From Osedax fenrisi (lineage: Eukaryota; Annelida; Polychaeta; Sabellida; Siboglinidae): DNA of 64,000 nt. The DNA lies in assembly GCA_964019155.1 (NCBI GenBank), contig OZ025244.1, forward strand, positions 19,476,027-19,540,026, in the 5' to 3' direction. Both the position numbers and the translations under genes were made by a program. Below the pieces are notes generated by a model, which did not search any database, was not told the origin of the DNA, and saw only the letters and a program-made list of their open reading frames with translations. Of the stretch, positions 13,201-24,900 are shown piece after piece (position 1 is the first letter of the stretch; the number at the start of each line of letters is the position of its first letter).

Positions 13201-16200
13201 TTCTTCAAATCCTATATTAAATTCATTTAATCACTGAATATATAATTTATTGTTTATTCTTATGAAAATACTCAGTAGTAGACATTTATAAATTAATAAG
13301 TTGAATAATAAATATGTCTGGATAAAGCAATATCCTATATGGAAATATTATAAAATAACATCAACCAATAATAGTAATAAGAGTACATGCAATAAATGTG
13401 TAAAGTAATGCAATGCATAGTCCATATTAGAATATTTAATTTTAAAATTATTTGTAATTATTTCTTAATTTTAATAAAAATCAAATATCCAATTTAGATC
13501 AAAAAAATCGATTTTTTAAATCCGAATTTAATCCAACCCTGATACAGATACATATGTATTAAATATATACAAATACAATAAATTACATTGTATACTCAGC
13601 TTTAACAATTAACCTTCAAAAGATATTATATTATTTAAAATGTAACCCAAAAAATACACCTTGAATACATGTGATACATAATCATATTTATTTGTATGCA
13701 ATTAAGAAATCATATTTCCAAATAAGAATTCTAAATATTTATAGATAGTGATCTATTAAAATCATATTAACTTTTTTTAATTGATTTATTCAATACAATA
13801 TTTAGAAATACGATAGATCTATAATAATTGCATTTGGTATAGGATATAAAAGAAAATATTTAATATAGATTATATTTTACTAATAAATTATTATCATTTT
13901 AAAAATAAAAGATAAAATAATGGATATTTTAAATTTTACTAATATTTTTTTTAATGTTATTAATGTGTAAATATATATATATATTCTAAATTGTCTGAAA
14001 ATGTCACTTCATTTAAAGCATTATTGAAGGAGTTAATGATGTTTGAATGAGTAAAATTAGTAAAAATAATTATTCTGAGTAAATTGATTCTGTAGTTTAC
14101 AATATGTTTGAGAAACAGGCATAACACTCCCTATCTATGCAACATATTTAATTCTGTCACTGATGCTGGCAGTAGTATCCACATCACTGAAATAGATTTA
14201 GGTTTGCCACAATTGTCATATTACAATGTGTTCGTTGTCATATTAAAGTACATGCAATATAAGTTAGCATTCACTCACCACATAGATAGCATTTAAAACT
14301 AACATATCCTATTGCTTTGTTATATATTAGTAATGAACACCTAGTTTTCATCATATAAATAATATTGAAAATTGTATTTAAAATAATTTATTTCACATTT
14401 AAAAAGTATTTAGTTTGATACAAATTTAACAACACATTTATCCCAACATTTAAACTCTATAGGTAGTACTATTAATATTTGTATAACAAATCTAATTAAA
14501 TAATTTCATATAAGTGTTATATCTTTCCTTATCACAGATCTTATATAAGATATAAATAAGAACAATTATCACACTAACAGTAATAAAAAATACCTAAAAA
14601 AACTTATTTTATAAAATTTAAATCCTTATTTTCAATCGTTTCATTAATTTATTTTCATAGTAAGATCAAAGATTTGCGAAGCAAAGATATAACACTCCCT
14701 ATGCATGCAACGTAATTTAGTAATAGCCCTAACCGCTGCTAGCAGTAGTATCGAAATCACTGAAATATATTTAGGTTCGGCTCTGTTTGCATACAACAAT
14801 GTTTTCATTGCTCTATTAAATTACATGCAATATAAATTAGCTTTTACTCACTAAATATATACTTATAGCATTTAAAACATACATATCATATTTGTTTGTT
14901 ATATAATAGTAATGAACACTTAGTTTTCATCATATAAATATTAATTTAAAGCATATTATTTAACATTTTAAAAGTGTATAGTTAAATACGAATTTACATT
15001 ATAAACAACGCATAGTTCCTAAAAGTAACCCGCTATAGGTGGCACCAGGGTATTTTGTATACAAATTCGAATTACACGATTTCGCGTAAGTGTTATATCT
15101 TTCCTTCGGAAAATCTTTGGTAAGATGATAAATATGTATATATTTAATGTATAATAGTCATAAGTAATAAGTATTAGTTAGAAATAGTAAGCAGGAAATG
15201 AAAAGAATGTATAAATAGATTGAATGGAATATACAACAATGATAAATATATGAGATATGTAAACACTGTTTACTAAACAGTATATAACTTATCACATGAT
15301 GTTATTATAAATAGATGTACAACTATTGAATTCAGCTTATTTAAATATATAAAAGGTTCATTCATGTTAGCTTTTAAATTTCAAAAAACGATCTTATATT
15401 TATTAAATTAAATAATTTTTTTTTAAATTATTATTATAATTTACTTAATGGTATATTCTAAAAATGATGATTTTAGAGTTATACTTCACAATAAAACATG
15501 ATTTATATATCATTTTAATGTATCATTCTAATATTAGAATTTTAATAATATCATATAAACACATTTTAAACAAACATTTTTTTTCTCAATTTCAAAGGTC
15601 TCTACCATTAAGTATATAATATAAGTTATGCTTATAGAATATATTAATATAGCTCTTATATTTACATTAAATTTAAATAAAATCATCTGTAATATTAAAT
15701 AATATCGTTTAAATAAAATAAATATAATACATCAACCTAAGATAAAGTTCATTAATCATAACATACTATAAATAATTATATTTAACAATTGCATAGTCAT
15801 CAAAAATTACTTTCAAGTCATACCAGATTACTAACTATGATAATGTTTATTACTAATAGCGTACTATAAATAAGTTATTTATTAATCATATAAAGTCATC
15901 AGAAATTACTTTCCAAGTCATTCGAAATTACTTTGATCTGTCTCATTTTTAAATCAAATACATAATAATGCATCCATAATTTATTTACGATTTATTCAAT
16001 TAAAAATAGTTATTTATATCATTACATCGATAAATAATAAAAGTATATCTACCTATAACCATTAATTGAATTAATTATTACTATAAATAATGTTTGTAAC
16101 CAAACTTAAAGTTGTCCTAAATTAGCTCTTCCAAAATAACTCGTAGACAACAATATGTTATTATCTCTTGATATCATGTGTTGACAACATAATGTTGTAT

Positions 16201-19200
16201 ATTATAAATTATTATTATTAATAAAATCTAAAATATGTCTTAAATGGGTTTCACAACAACTCTAATTAAATTATTAACTCTATTAATTAGGTGTAAAACC
16301 CCTTTTACTGAGATTTAAATAATATAGTTAAACTTTAACCTCTAATAATTAGAGTTAATACTTGCATTCGAGTTGGTGTGAAACCCCTTTTATAATAAAT
16401 GTACACATAATAATTAATTTTTTACATTAATATTATAACTTTATTTAAATTCATTATAAGATGTATATTCTATTTTGATAATGTAAACACTAAGTAAAAT
16501 AATGTAAATACATATCCTATGTATACTAATTAAAATAGAAATATGTTTTCGACATCTTCCATGTTATATATAATTAATATACGTCTAATTAATTCAATTA
16601 CAAATAAATACATTAGATATGCACCTAAATCATGAATAAATTAGAAATTGTATTTTAACGTCGATTTATATGTTTATATAGGATTGAAATTATAAGTACA
16701 ATTATTATTAAATATGGATCCCTATCTATATATATATGTTTGCATTAGAGGAGTCAATATTGATGCACCGTACACTGTTATTTATTAATAGTGAACATGT
16801 CATATATGTTTATTAGATAATATATTCAATGTTCAAGTGCAGTGTAATACATCATACATTACCTATCGCTACATTACCTATCGTATCTCTCGATACGTAA
16901 ACCTATGCCTTACAGAGGATATCGTCAGTGATATTACACTCTTGGTGTGGCACCTATCTTCAATGAATGAATGAATATTTATTCTACTTATAAGTATAAG
17001 TATATATATATACTATCCAAAAATAATTAATACACACGAAATTCATGCGGATACAATACAATATAGTTATATAATAAGTAAAAACGGAACCCTTTAATGG
17101 CGATACGCTTTTGAGAAAGGATTTCACAACGAAACACTCCGACGATATCTTTTCTAACCGTTTCTAAGTTCACGTGATATCGTCCAGGATAATAATACAT
17201 ACAAACATTATTATATTACAACAACACCTCCGTCACACCTATTCTCATCGGCATATAAGTACGAATAACATGCTATTTTACTCATCATATGATAGTTTAT
17301 ATATATTTAATAATCGTGTAAACAATTTATATTAATAATTAAAATTGCAAATATAGGATATTTATTTACCAAAGAAATAATATGATACCAGAAATATTTT
17401 TATTATTTATTAAAATAATATTCTGGTTTAAGTATCTAAATTCATATCGTCTAAGATATCCTCAGTAATGTTTAGTATGGTATAGACGTAAGGCTTTAAT
17501 CGCTAAATCAACAATTACTTACATCTTTATTTCATTGCGAACCGAGAGAATAGTTATCAATATTCACTATTAAATATTTAATAATTCACGCGCAATTCAA
17601 CAGGGCCGTGACTTTAGTGGGAGAAAAAGAGAGAAAACTCCTAAAAGAAATAGTGAAGAAAGCGCTGAACCCTGTGAAGAGTCGTGTGGTACCTCAAGGT
17701 CATTAGCAATGTCGCGCTAACCTCTACCAAGGGTGTTATATCATAGCGGGTGATTTAGTCAGATTGACAGTCAGTAGTTAAATATAGATAGTAAACTTTG
17801 AGCATCTATTTCTAGTTTATAACTTAAACATTGCTTATGCCAAGCGATCGTAACTGTTACATAAACGTTCATAAGACCCTTCATACGTATAATGCTTGGC
17901 GTATCAAAGAGTTTTCTGTGCGAAACTCACCTCCAAAAAGTTTTCACGCGACAAAGTACAGATATCATGTTTTGAGGCAATGAAATAGAACTATTCTTTT
18001 TCCATTCCCAATTGTCGTGCAAAACCACTATTCGATACGGCGAGCCTTGTAACGCCGCGAACAGCTCGCTGTATACATTGTTGTTATTAATGAGATAATT
18101 ACCCCGTGTTGTTGCCCGAAACAGATGTGGTGAACAGCTTCCGAGGAAGGATCGAAAAACTCGAGAAAGATGTCGTAGCCATCGAGATAGCTGAAAAAGA
18201 GGACAAGGTAAGGACATAGAAACTAGTGAAGGAGAGAAGTATGTATAATAATAATAAAAATCGTTTATTTGAATTTTTTTTATTCATAATGATAAAATAA
18301 ATAGAAAACAATACAATATAGTTGTATTCTAACGGACTTCAAATTAAGATAATTTAATCTCTCCCATTATAATCACCCAGATTAGTGATATCGTAATATC
18401 ATCTGCTGCAACTTATATTATCATCATATACCACTTATATTATCATCTGCTGCAACATATATTATCATTATCATATACCACTCATATTATCATCTGACCT
18501 ATCTAACCATACGATAACTAGCTCTCCACGTAACACAGTTAATAGAATCCACCCAGAAACAAGTGAACGCCGCGTCGAGGATGATGCAACCGGGCATGAT
18601 GTCATCGTATCAGGATCAGCAGAGGAGGACCTGGTTCCAGACGGGCAAGGAGAAACAACAAGAGAAAGGTCGGTACCGATAGTGCGACCTTGAAACAACC
18701 CCACTACTACGTAGTAACCTTGATACTATACTAATACCTCAGTAACTATAGCAATGTTATTAGCACCACCGTAACCACGGAACCTAAAATAATACACTAA
18801 CTATGGCTAGGGTGAGACGTTGTCTCGGAATAGTATGTCTCGTTCAGCTAATAAATTACATATAATTTGGAAAGTAGAATTTTTTTTATAAAAATCATAC
18901 TATTTTCTAAATGAATCTCACATTAGATATAGCTAAATTTTACAATTTATCTGTCTATCATTTTTTAATATAATCAACAAATAATATTTTTAATTATTAA
19001 CAATTATCAATAATAAAAATCAATTTAATGTTATAATAAATGTAATATATTTTTTGAAAATAAATATATTTGTAAAAATTGTTATTTTGAAAATTATAAT
19101 TTTTGTATGCTAATAATGGTGTACTATATTTAAGAGACGAGTATTTTTTTTTTAATTTTGAAAAATTATTATTGCTGATTTTTATATTACAATTTTTTCA

Positions 19201-21777
19201 TAAATATAATCAATAAAATATGTTTATATATAGTTATATACTTATACATAATATAATGAATTTTAAATAGAATTTAACAATGTTGTACTTTTGAAAAAAA
19301 AATTCTAAAAATATATAAGTAATAATATATTAATAGCCCATGTTAAAGTTGCATCTATGCAATGCTAAATTTATATCTTCCAGATAAGGAACTAAAAATT
19401 AAAAATAAATGTTTAATTTAACTTTATTGAATCTATAGGTAGATATATTTTTGGAGACAGATTTCTATTCCAACAAAAACATCATAACGGCTCAGCTTAA
19501 CTATGTCATCTAAACTAATACACCATAATAATGGCACCTTAATTAATACTATAAAACTGCATACATTAAACTAACACATATCACCACTACTAAACCACAA
19601 TAACTAACACCCCTCCCCCCCTACCCCCTTCTACTACGCTAAGTTGCACAGAGATTGTCCGACGCCTCCCTGCTGCCCAGTAACAGGAAGACAAAGAAAC
19701 AGAGGCATGAACTAAAGAAACCCACCAATGTTAGTACAGCCTACACTCAGCTATAGTGGTCGTATATATCTCATCATTCAGTAACTACTGGTAATAGTAT
19801 CTGTAGGGTAGATAGAGTTGCTTATCTGAACGTTAGTATGCAATATTAACTAATAAGAACGTGTTTTTCTATCAATTATTGAGAAATATTGTTTATTATA
19901 TATTAAAATTAAAATATAAAATGAAAGGTATCAATAAATTTAAAAATAAACATAATATATTATTGTTCATAATTCATTTTCTTTTTAATATTTATAATTA
20001 ATTAAATCATAATAATTATTCTGTTAAATTTCATATATCATTTAATATTATCATTTAATAATATAAATTAAATTACATTTTGTACAAAGATAGAGTATAA
20101 AATAATAGGATATATGATTTTTAAAATAGTTTAATTTATACATTCTTTGATCTTTAATTTTCAAAAGAATAATAATTTAATATAAAAACGTATTTATATG
20201 GATTTTTAATTATATGAAAGAATAAATCATACAAATTCTAGATTATTATTTTTATAGTATCTTTCATATTGATAAATATTATATATATTTGATAAATAAA
20301 AATTAGTTTACACCTTTCTAGTATACCACTATTTTGAGGTGCTTACTAGAGCTGTAAAATTTCAAATATTTTTATTTGGTTTGTTTGAAATATTTAATTT
20401 TCGGGTATTTGGAAATATTTGATAGTCTCAAATCTTTATTTTTAATTTAATTTCGGTTTGGATATAATTTTGAGTAACTAATGTTTAACATAATTATGTA
20501 GTAAGTTTCTTTCACTATTTTAAAATATCCATTAAAATGTATATTATTAATTTGATTATAAGTGACCTATATGATAACATATTTAAACTAGAATTGTTTT
20601 ATCAAGAACAATGTGTCCTCGATTTATTATTCATGAATAACAATATTTAAAAATTCACATCTAAAGTGTACACATTTGATGTACATCAATATCTGGCTGT
20701 ATTTTGTAGTGTGAACGCAACGTTATGGTGTATTCATCAATTGGCACAGTAAATAAGTATCCCGAATAGTCCTATTTGTACAGCACAATAAATTATAGTC
20801 AAGAGTGTGCCATTTTCATCTCGGGCTCTTTTTTTTCTAAAATGAAAGTTCGGCATCATTTACATCACTAGTTACACCTACAAAGAGCCGCTTATTATAA
20901 TGTTCTTCCCATTGCTTTAGTAAATATTTGAAGAAGCATATATTGATTTAAAACTCAAGGTAAAAATGCATCCGATTGTTGGTGTGTTTTATTCTCTAAT
21001 GTTATTTATTTACTTTCATTCTTAATTGTATATTAATATCTTATTATTCATACACATACAATACATTATCAAAGAGCAAGTTGTAACCCTAAATTTATAT
21101 TATATAAGTGTGATATTTAATTTCTATATTAATTAATAAGTATTCTTAATATTAAATTTAAAACAAATTATATTATATTAATTTAAAAACATCAATATAT
21201 GTCTATAAATTATATGCCAAATTAGTAAATATATTGTTATCTGGCTATTATATTTATACATATTTTTCAATATAGATAAATATTTAAATATATCATCATT
21301 TAAATGTTATAAGGCAGAAGAAAGGGTAGAATATGAATTAGAGAAATCTGCAGCATTTGCAGCCCGTTCAGCTAAAAGAGAAGGAAGAAGTAAACGTATA
21401 CATTCATTCAAAGATGACGATGATCCTAAAGGTTAACAATAATAAATGTTATTAAATCTATTCAATAATATAAATCTGTTATTAGGTCCTAGACCTAAGA
21501 GGTCTAAGAAGATGGAAAGTAAATCATCCTTTGATTCAGAATTAACAAATACAAGTAGCTCAGCATTAAGAAAGTTCAGAGCTGGGTTAGTAAAAGAATA
21601 ATAAGAATATATGTAACTAATTACATATATTCTATAGTGGTAAAATACTTTAATATTATTAACAATGATTTATATTTCAGAGAATCATATTATGAAAAGA
21701 AAAAGAGTGGAACTAATAAAACAAGAAAACCTCAAAAATCAATGAATGGAAAAGTTAATCGATATAGAAAAAACTAA
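2634..21777 (+). CDS. DDX27: ATP-dependent RNA helicase DDX27 (Drs1 family), 5'-partial, 20 exons
   Basis: DDX27/Drs1 is a nucleolar DEAD-box helicase needed for 60S ribosomal subunit assembly and pre-rRNA processing. Exons: 2634-2732, 3138-3266, 3729-3807, 4390-4466, 4534-4629, 4924-5029, 5290-5466, 6125-6275, 7714-7813, 8804-8945, 10287-10423, 11601-11699, 12023-12105, 17604-17698, 18125-18207, 18539-18668, 19644-19729, 21314-21431, 21486-21585, 21681-21777. They total 2184 nt (727 codons plus stop) and every phase matches. In this partial protein the Q motif ends at Q174, the Walker A ATGTGKT is 192-198, PTREL 227-231, TPGR 276-279, DEAD 301-304, SAT 332-334, ARGLD 454-458 and HRVGRTAR 479-486. 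The lysine-rich region before the helicase core and the basic C-terminal tail are typical of the family. Human DDX27 is about 800 residues, so only a short N-terminus is missing. The acceptor of exon 17 is CTAAG before TTGCACAG; the nearer CACAG would break the frame. Exons 1-17 use GC-rich codons and exons 18-20 AT-rich codons. Intron 13 (5.5 kb) holds several transposons. Confidence 0.95.
2926..2955. repeat. (ATG)n microsatellite
   Basis: About ten GAT/ATG triplets follow a short (AT)n run in DDX27 intron 1. Apparent His-rich or Tyr-rich frames here are repeat artefacts. Confidence 0.9.
3270..3425. repeat. Degenerate CACCAC/CTAATAC minisatellite
   Basis: Imperfect alternation of CCACCACC with CTAATAC or CTAACACC fills the 5' half of DDX27 intron 2, directly after the GTTAGT donor. 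It resembles the donor-adjacent arrays seen in GPAA1. Confidence 0.7.
4212..4286. repeat. (TA)n microsatellite
   Basis: A long alternating TA run with a few G interruptions in DDX27 intron 3, about 100 bp before the exon 4 acceptor. Confidence 0.9.
7853..7997 (-). mobile_element. hAT-type MITE, family A, copy 1
   Basis: This 145-bp element has terminal inverted repeats beginning TAGGGGC and containing GCGCTGCAAC on both ends. It is flanked by a perfect 8-bp direct repeat ATCATATC (7845-7852 and 7998-8005). An 8-bp target-site duplication is the hallmark of hAT transposons. It lies in DDX27 intron 9, inverted relative to the copies at 8501 and 31820. It carries no coding capacity and would depend on a transposase supplied elsewhere. 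Confidence 0.9.
8501..8634 (+). mobile_element. hAT-type MITE, family A, copy 2
   Basis: It matches the 7853-7997 element in inverted orientation: TAGGGGCGCTGCAAC at the left end, the shared interior ACCACAACATTTATTTTG, and CCAGCGTCCCTA at the right end. The flanking 8-bp repeats are no longer recognisable. It is in the same DDX27 intron as copy 1, so the intron holds two inverted copies about 500 bp apart. Confidence 0.85.
9446..10056. mobile_element. TTAA-flanked MITE (piggyBac-like), copy 1
   Basis: The element is bounded by TTAA on both sides (9442-9445 and 10057-10060). Its terminal inverted repeats are GGGGACGCGATACCAT on the left and, on the reverse complement of the right end, GGGGACGCTATACCAT (15 of 16 match). 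TTAA target duplication is characteristic of piggyBac transposons. The 611-bp interior is AT-rich and non-coding. It lies in DDX27 intron 10. A related element lies at 37150-37814. Confidence 0.8.
12550..13541. mobile_element. hAT-like non-autonomous element 1
   Basis: The ends are CAGGGTTGG...CCAACCCTG, with longer imperfect inverted repeats of about 32 bp rich in GATTTAAA. The flanks are ATACATAT (12542-12549) and ATACAGAT (13542-13549), a 7-of-8 match to an 8-bp target-site duplication. The roughly 990-bp interior has no usable reading frame. It lies in DDX27 intron 13. Confidence 0.8.
14103..14542. mobile_element. MITE family C, copy 1
   Basis: About 300 bp of this segment aligns with 14667-15119, sharing ATAACACTCCCTAT, GCAGTAGTAT and TAGTAATGAACAC. 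The right end AGTGTTATATCTTTCCTT is the reverse complement of the left-end motif. It sits in DDX27 intron 13 as a near-tandem neighbour of copy 2. Confidence 0.75.
14667..15119. mobile_element. MITE family C, copy 2
   Basis: Terminal inverted repeats of about 31 bp start CAAAGATTTGCGAAG and end CTTCGGAAAATCTTTG, both containing AAAGATATAACACT in the matching orientation. A 7-bp direct repeat GTAAGAT flanks the element on both sides. A third, partial copy is at 54137-54330. The superfamily is not certain. Confidence 0.8.
16964..17008 (-). mobile_element. LINE 3'-tail fragment, (ATTC)n
   Basis: On the minus strand the sequence reads AATAAATATTCATTCATTC, matching the extreme 3' end of the LINE at 61955-64000. 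It is probably a severely 5'-truncated LINE insertion in DDX27 intron 13. The evidence is only the tail motif. Confidence 0.45.
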
Positions 21778-21784
21778 ATTTTTA

Positions 21785-21790
21785 AATAAA
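21785..21790 (+). terminator. Candidate polyadenylation signal of DDX27
   Basis: AATAAA lies 8 bp after the DDX27 stop codon. It is the first canonical hexamer downstream; in this AT-rich context it could be fortuitous. Confidence 0.4.
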
Positions 21791-21879
21791 TGTTCCTAAT
21801 ATTTTTATTTATTTGTTAATAATAATTCAATATAATACATATTGAGTAATATAGGAATTTTAGCGAATTTAGAAATATT

Positions 21880-21885
21880 TTTATT
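21880..21885 (-). terminator. Candidate polyadenylation signal of DNAJA2
   Basis: AATAAA on the minus strand, about 40 bp beyond the DNAJA2 stop codon. With the DDX27 signal on the other strand, it places both transcript ends inside a 147-bp convergent gap. Confidence 0.45.
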
Positions 21886-21924
21886 CTAAATAATAAATAT
21901 AAAAAATTTTCTTCAATGCTGTTT

Positions 21925-24900
21925 TTACTGATTTGCACACTGCACTCTCTGCCCTCCTCTCATTCCATCATCTTCATCTTCATCATCATCTTCGTATATA
22001 TTTCTTGTGCCTATAACAAATTATTTACATTTTTTATTATTTTAAATAAATTATTTGAATTAATTTCTATTAAACATTTAGTAATTAAATAATTGTGAGT
22101 ATAATAATTAAGACGGTTTGATAATAAGTAAATGTTATAAACTATACAATATGATATAAAATTGATTTATCAAAATTTATTAATTTAATTTATATTAATT
22201 ACTAAAAAGTATGTTACTATATTTAAAATTGTCTGTATATATTTATAAACAATTTCTATTTGATATTTATATTATATTCTATTTTTTTGTTATGATAAAT
22301 CATAAATAAATGCGCTCGTCCCCTTAATATACAGGGATAAGTATTGTAGGTATGAATTGTCTGCATGTATTAAACTATATTATATATTGAAAAATATTTA
22401 AATTTTATATAAGTTGATTTCTGAAAATTAAAAATGTCAAGAAAAATGATATTAAAAATCAGAATGTTTATATGATTTTGAAACTTATAAAATTATGTTT
22501 GGTTTAGTTTGGAATTAATTATCCCAAAATAGATTGATAAAGCAAGTAAAATAATGTATATATTTATATTAACCTCTCTCTTTACTGGTACCGATGAATT
22601 CGGAAAGATCTACATCCATGACGTCTTCACCTTCTGGTAATGTAATGTGTTCTCGTTTTGGTAGAATCTTTTCTAAACTTTCAAGTTTCGGAACAGATGT
22701 GAAATTATTCTGTGGAAATGTGACTTTGAATTTAATAAATAAGTTTCCTCTGATAAATGGATTCCTATATGTTGGCATTCCTTCTTCTTTAACACAGCGT
22801 ATCATGTCGGGTGAAATTACTTTTCCTTTTTCATTTCTAATAATTAAATGTCTACCATCCAAATGTTCAATAGCGAATTCAAAACCACATAGTGCTTCTG
22901 TTATGCCAATACTGTACAATTAATGATATATTATACTATTAAATATTTAGAAGTGATATAAATACAAACGTGTGTTCCATAAATAAATCATTGCCTCTTC
23001 TAGTGAATAAAGTATGTTCTTTAGCTTGTAAAATAATTATAATATCTCCCGTCTCAATTCCTGGCTATATTTAATAATATTTGAACAATTATGTTAGGTA
23101 AAAATATTTAATTACCATTTGATCAGCTTCTCCTCTGAATGGAATCTTTTGTCCGTCTTTCATGCCTTTGTCTATATGCACCTCTAAAACTTTCTTATCG
23201 GATATAATCTTCTTTCCTCTACAACTTTTACATCTATCCCGTTCACTAATTACTTCACCTGTTTAACAACAAAAGTTAATATTTAATCATTGATTACAGT
23301 TAATGTGATTAATATTACAACACATACCTTCTCCACTGCAATCTGTACAATGAGATTGTACTTGTTGGACCATGCCGGGTGCTAGTTGTCGTAGAGTTAC
23401 CTTTATTCCTCGCCCATTACACGATACACACTTATGCATGGCACCTTCCTTTCCACCTTTACTGTTTCAAATAATTAATATGTTAGGATATAAAATTGAT
23501 AATTTATCTAATTCTATTATTCTCACATATTTATTTTATAATTAGATCCACGATATATCAATTATATCTCATTATAAAATATATTATAGTCTACAAATAA
23601 ATAGATATATTAATCAATATTGATTAAAGATATTTAATATAACATTATTAAATCACCAACAATTTACACAAGAGATTAATATAAATTTAAATGACAAATT
23701 ATTATAATTAATATAATATGTATTTCATTAAAGATACAAATATTTAAAATTAGTTGTTATGAATCATATATAATTTTCAAATCCTATAATTGTTATAATA
23801 TTGCAATTTAAAAGTACTTATATTCATGTATTACATATATATATATATATATATATATCAATAATATAACAATGATATCATAGATCCATATTGAATGAAG
23901 GTGGTAGTGTATTATAAAATAATTATAATTTATAACTAAAACAAATCTAAAATAGGTTATTTCAAGTATACATCATTTCACTTATATCAGTTACATCATT
24001 TCTCTACTATATATGCGCACATACTATATACATATATATTTCTATAATTAACTTACTATGTTCAATTATTGGTAAAATGAACTAAACATTCATATATATT
24101 TGTATATAATCTGATAAAAATAGAGGAAAGGTATAACAAATCTAAATATAAAGACATCTTTATAACTTTTTTAATCAATATCAATATTCATAAAATTATT
24201 AAATTAGATAATCCATGATTATAATAAAATATAATAGGAAAAGATCCTTATTTATAAAATAGAAATAATAAATCATTTTTAAAATGTATATGTTAAAATG
24301 TTATACTACTTAAATTTCTAATAATTACATTATACGTTTATGTTTACATTGATGGTAATGGTTGCATGACATACAAATAATTATATTTATTTACTTTATA
24401 CTTAGCATAAATATTTCATAGCAAATATAATATATGTAACATCGACAATAGTATAGTTAATATATATACATTCAATAATAGCATAATAGCATAATTTACC
24501 TAATCATTAAAAACAATGTTCATCATATCACCTATTCATTGTTATATATTTACTTTCTTATCATACTAAAAATTAATGCAGTGTTTTATTACTGTATGCA
24601 TATTACTAATGTTTATATCAATTATATATTACAAACCCTTTACATTTAGTACATATGATATTCTTGCTTAGTTGTAATTTAGCTGTTTTTCCATTGAAAA
24701 GATCTTCCAGGCTTACTTTCAATGGATGCACCATGTCTTCACCTCTCTGCTGTCTTCTTCTACCACCACCACCTGGAATCAAAAATATATTAGTAGTACA
24801 CTAGTATGATTCATTATTTGACCAATATACTACGAGAAATATCAATGTTGATATAACGTTTAATATTTAGTTAAAATATAAATAAATACCTCCAAAGCCA

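Noticed and set aside
19653..19729. Apparent frame mismatch at DDX27 exon 17 using the acceptor GCACAG
   Set aside because: The acceptor CTAAG 9 bp upstream gives the right phase and matches the family (K-V-A-Q-R-L), so there is no frameshift.
22317..22327. Solitary CGTCCCCTTAA resembling the right end of the TTAA-type MITE
   Set aside because: No matching left end was found within reach, so an element cannot be delimited.
22594..22923. 109-residue plus-strand frame
   Set aside because: It is the antisense shadow of DNAJA2 exon 8.
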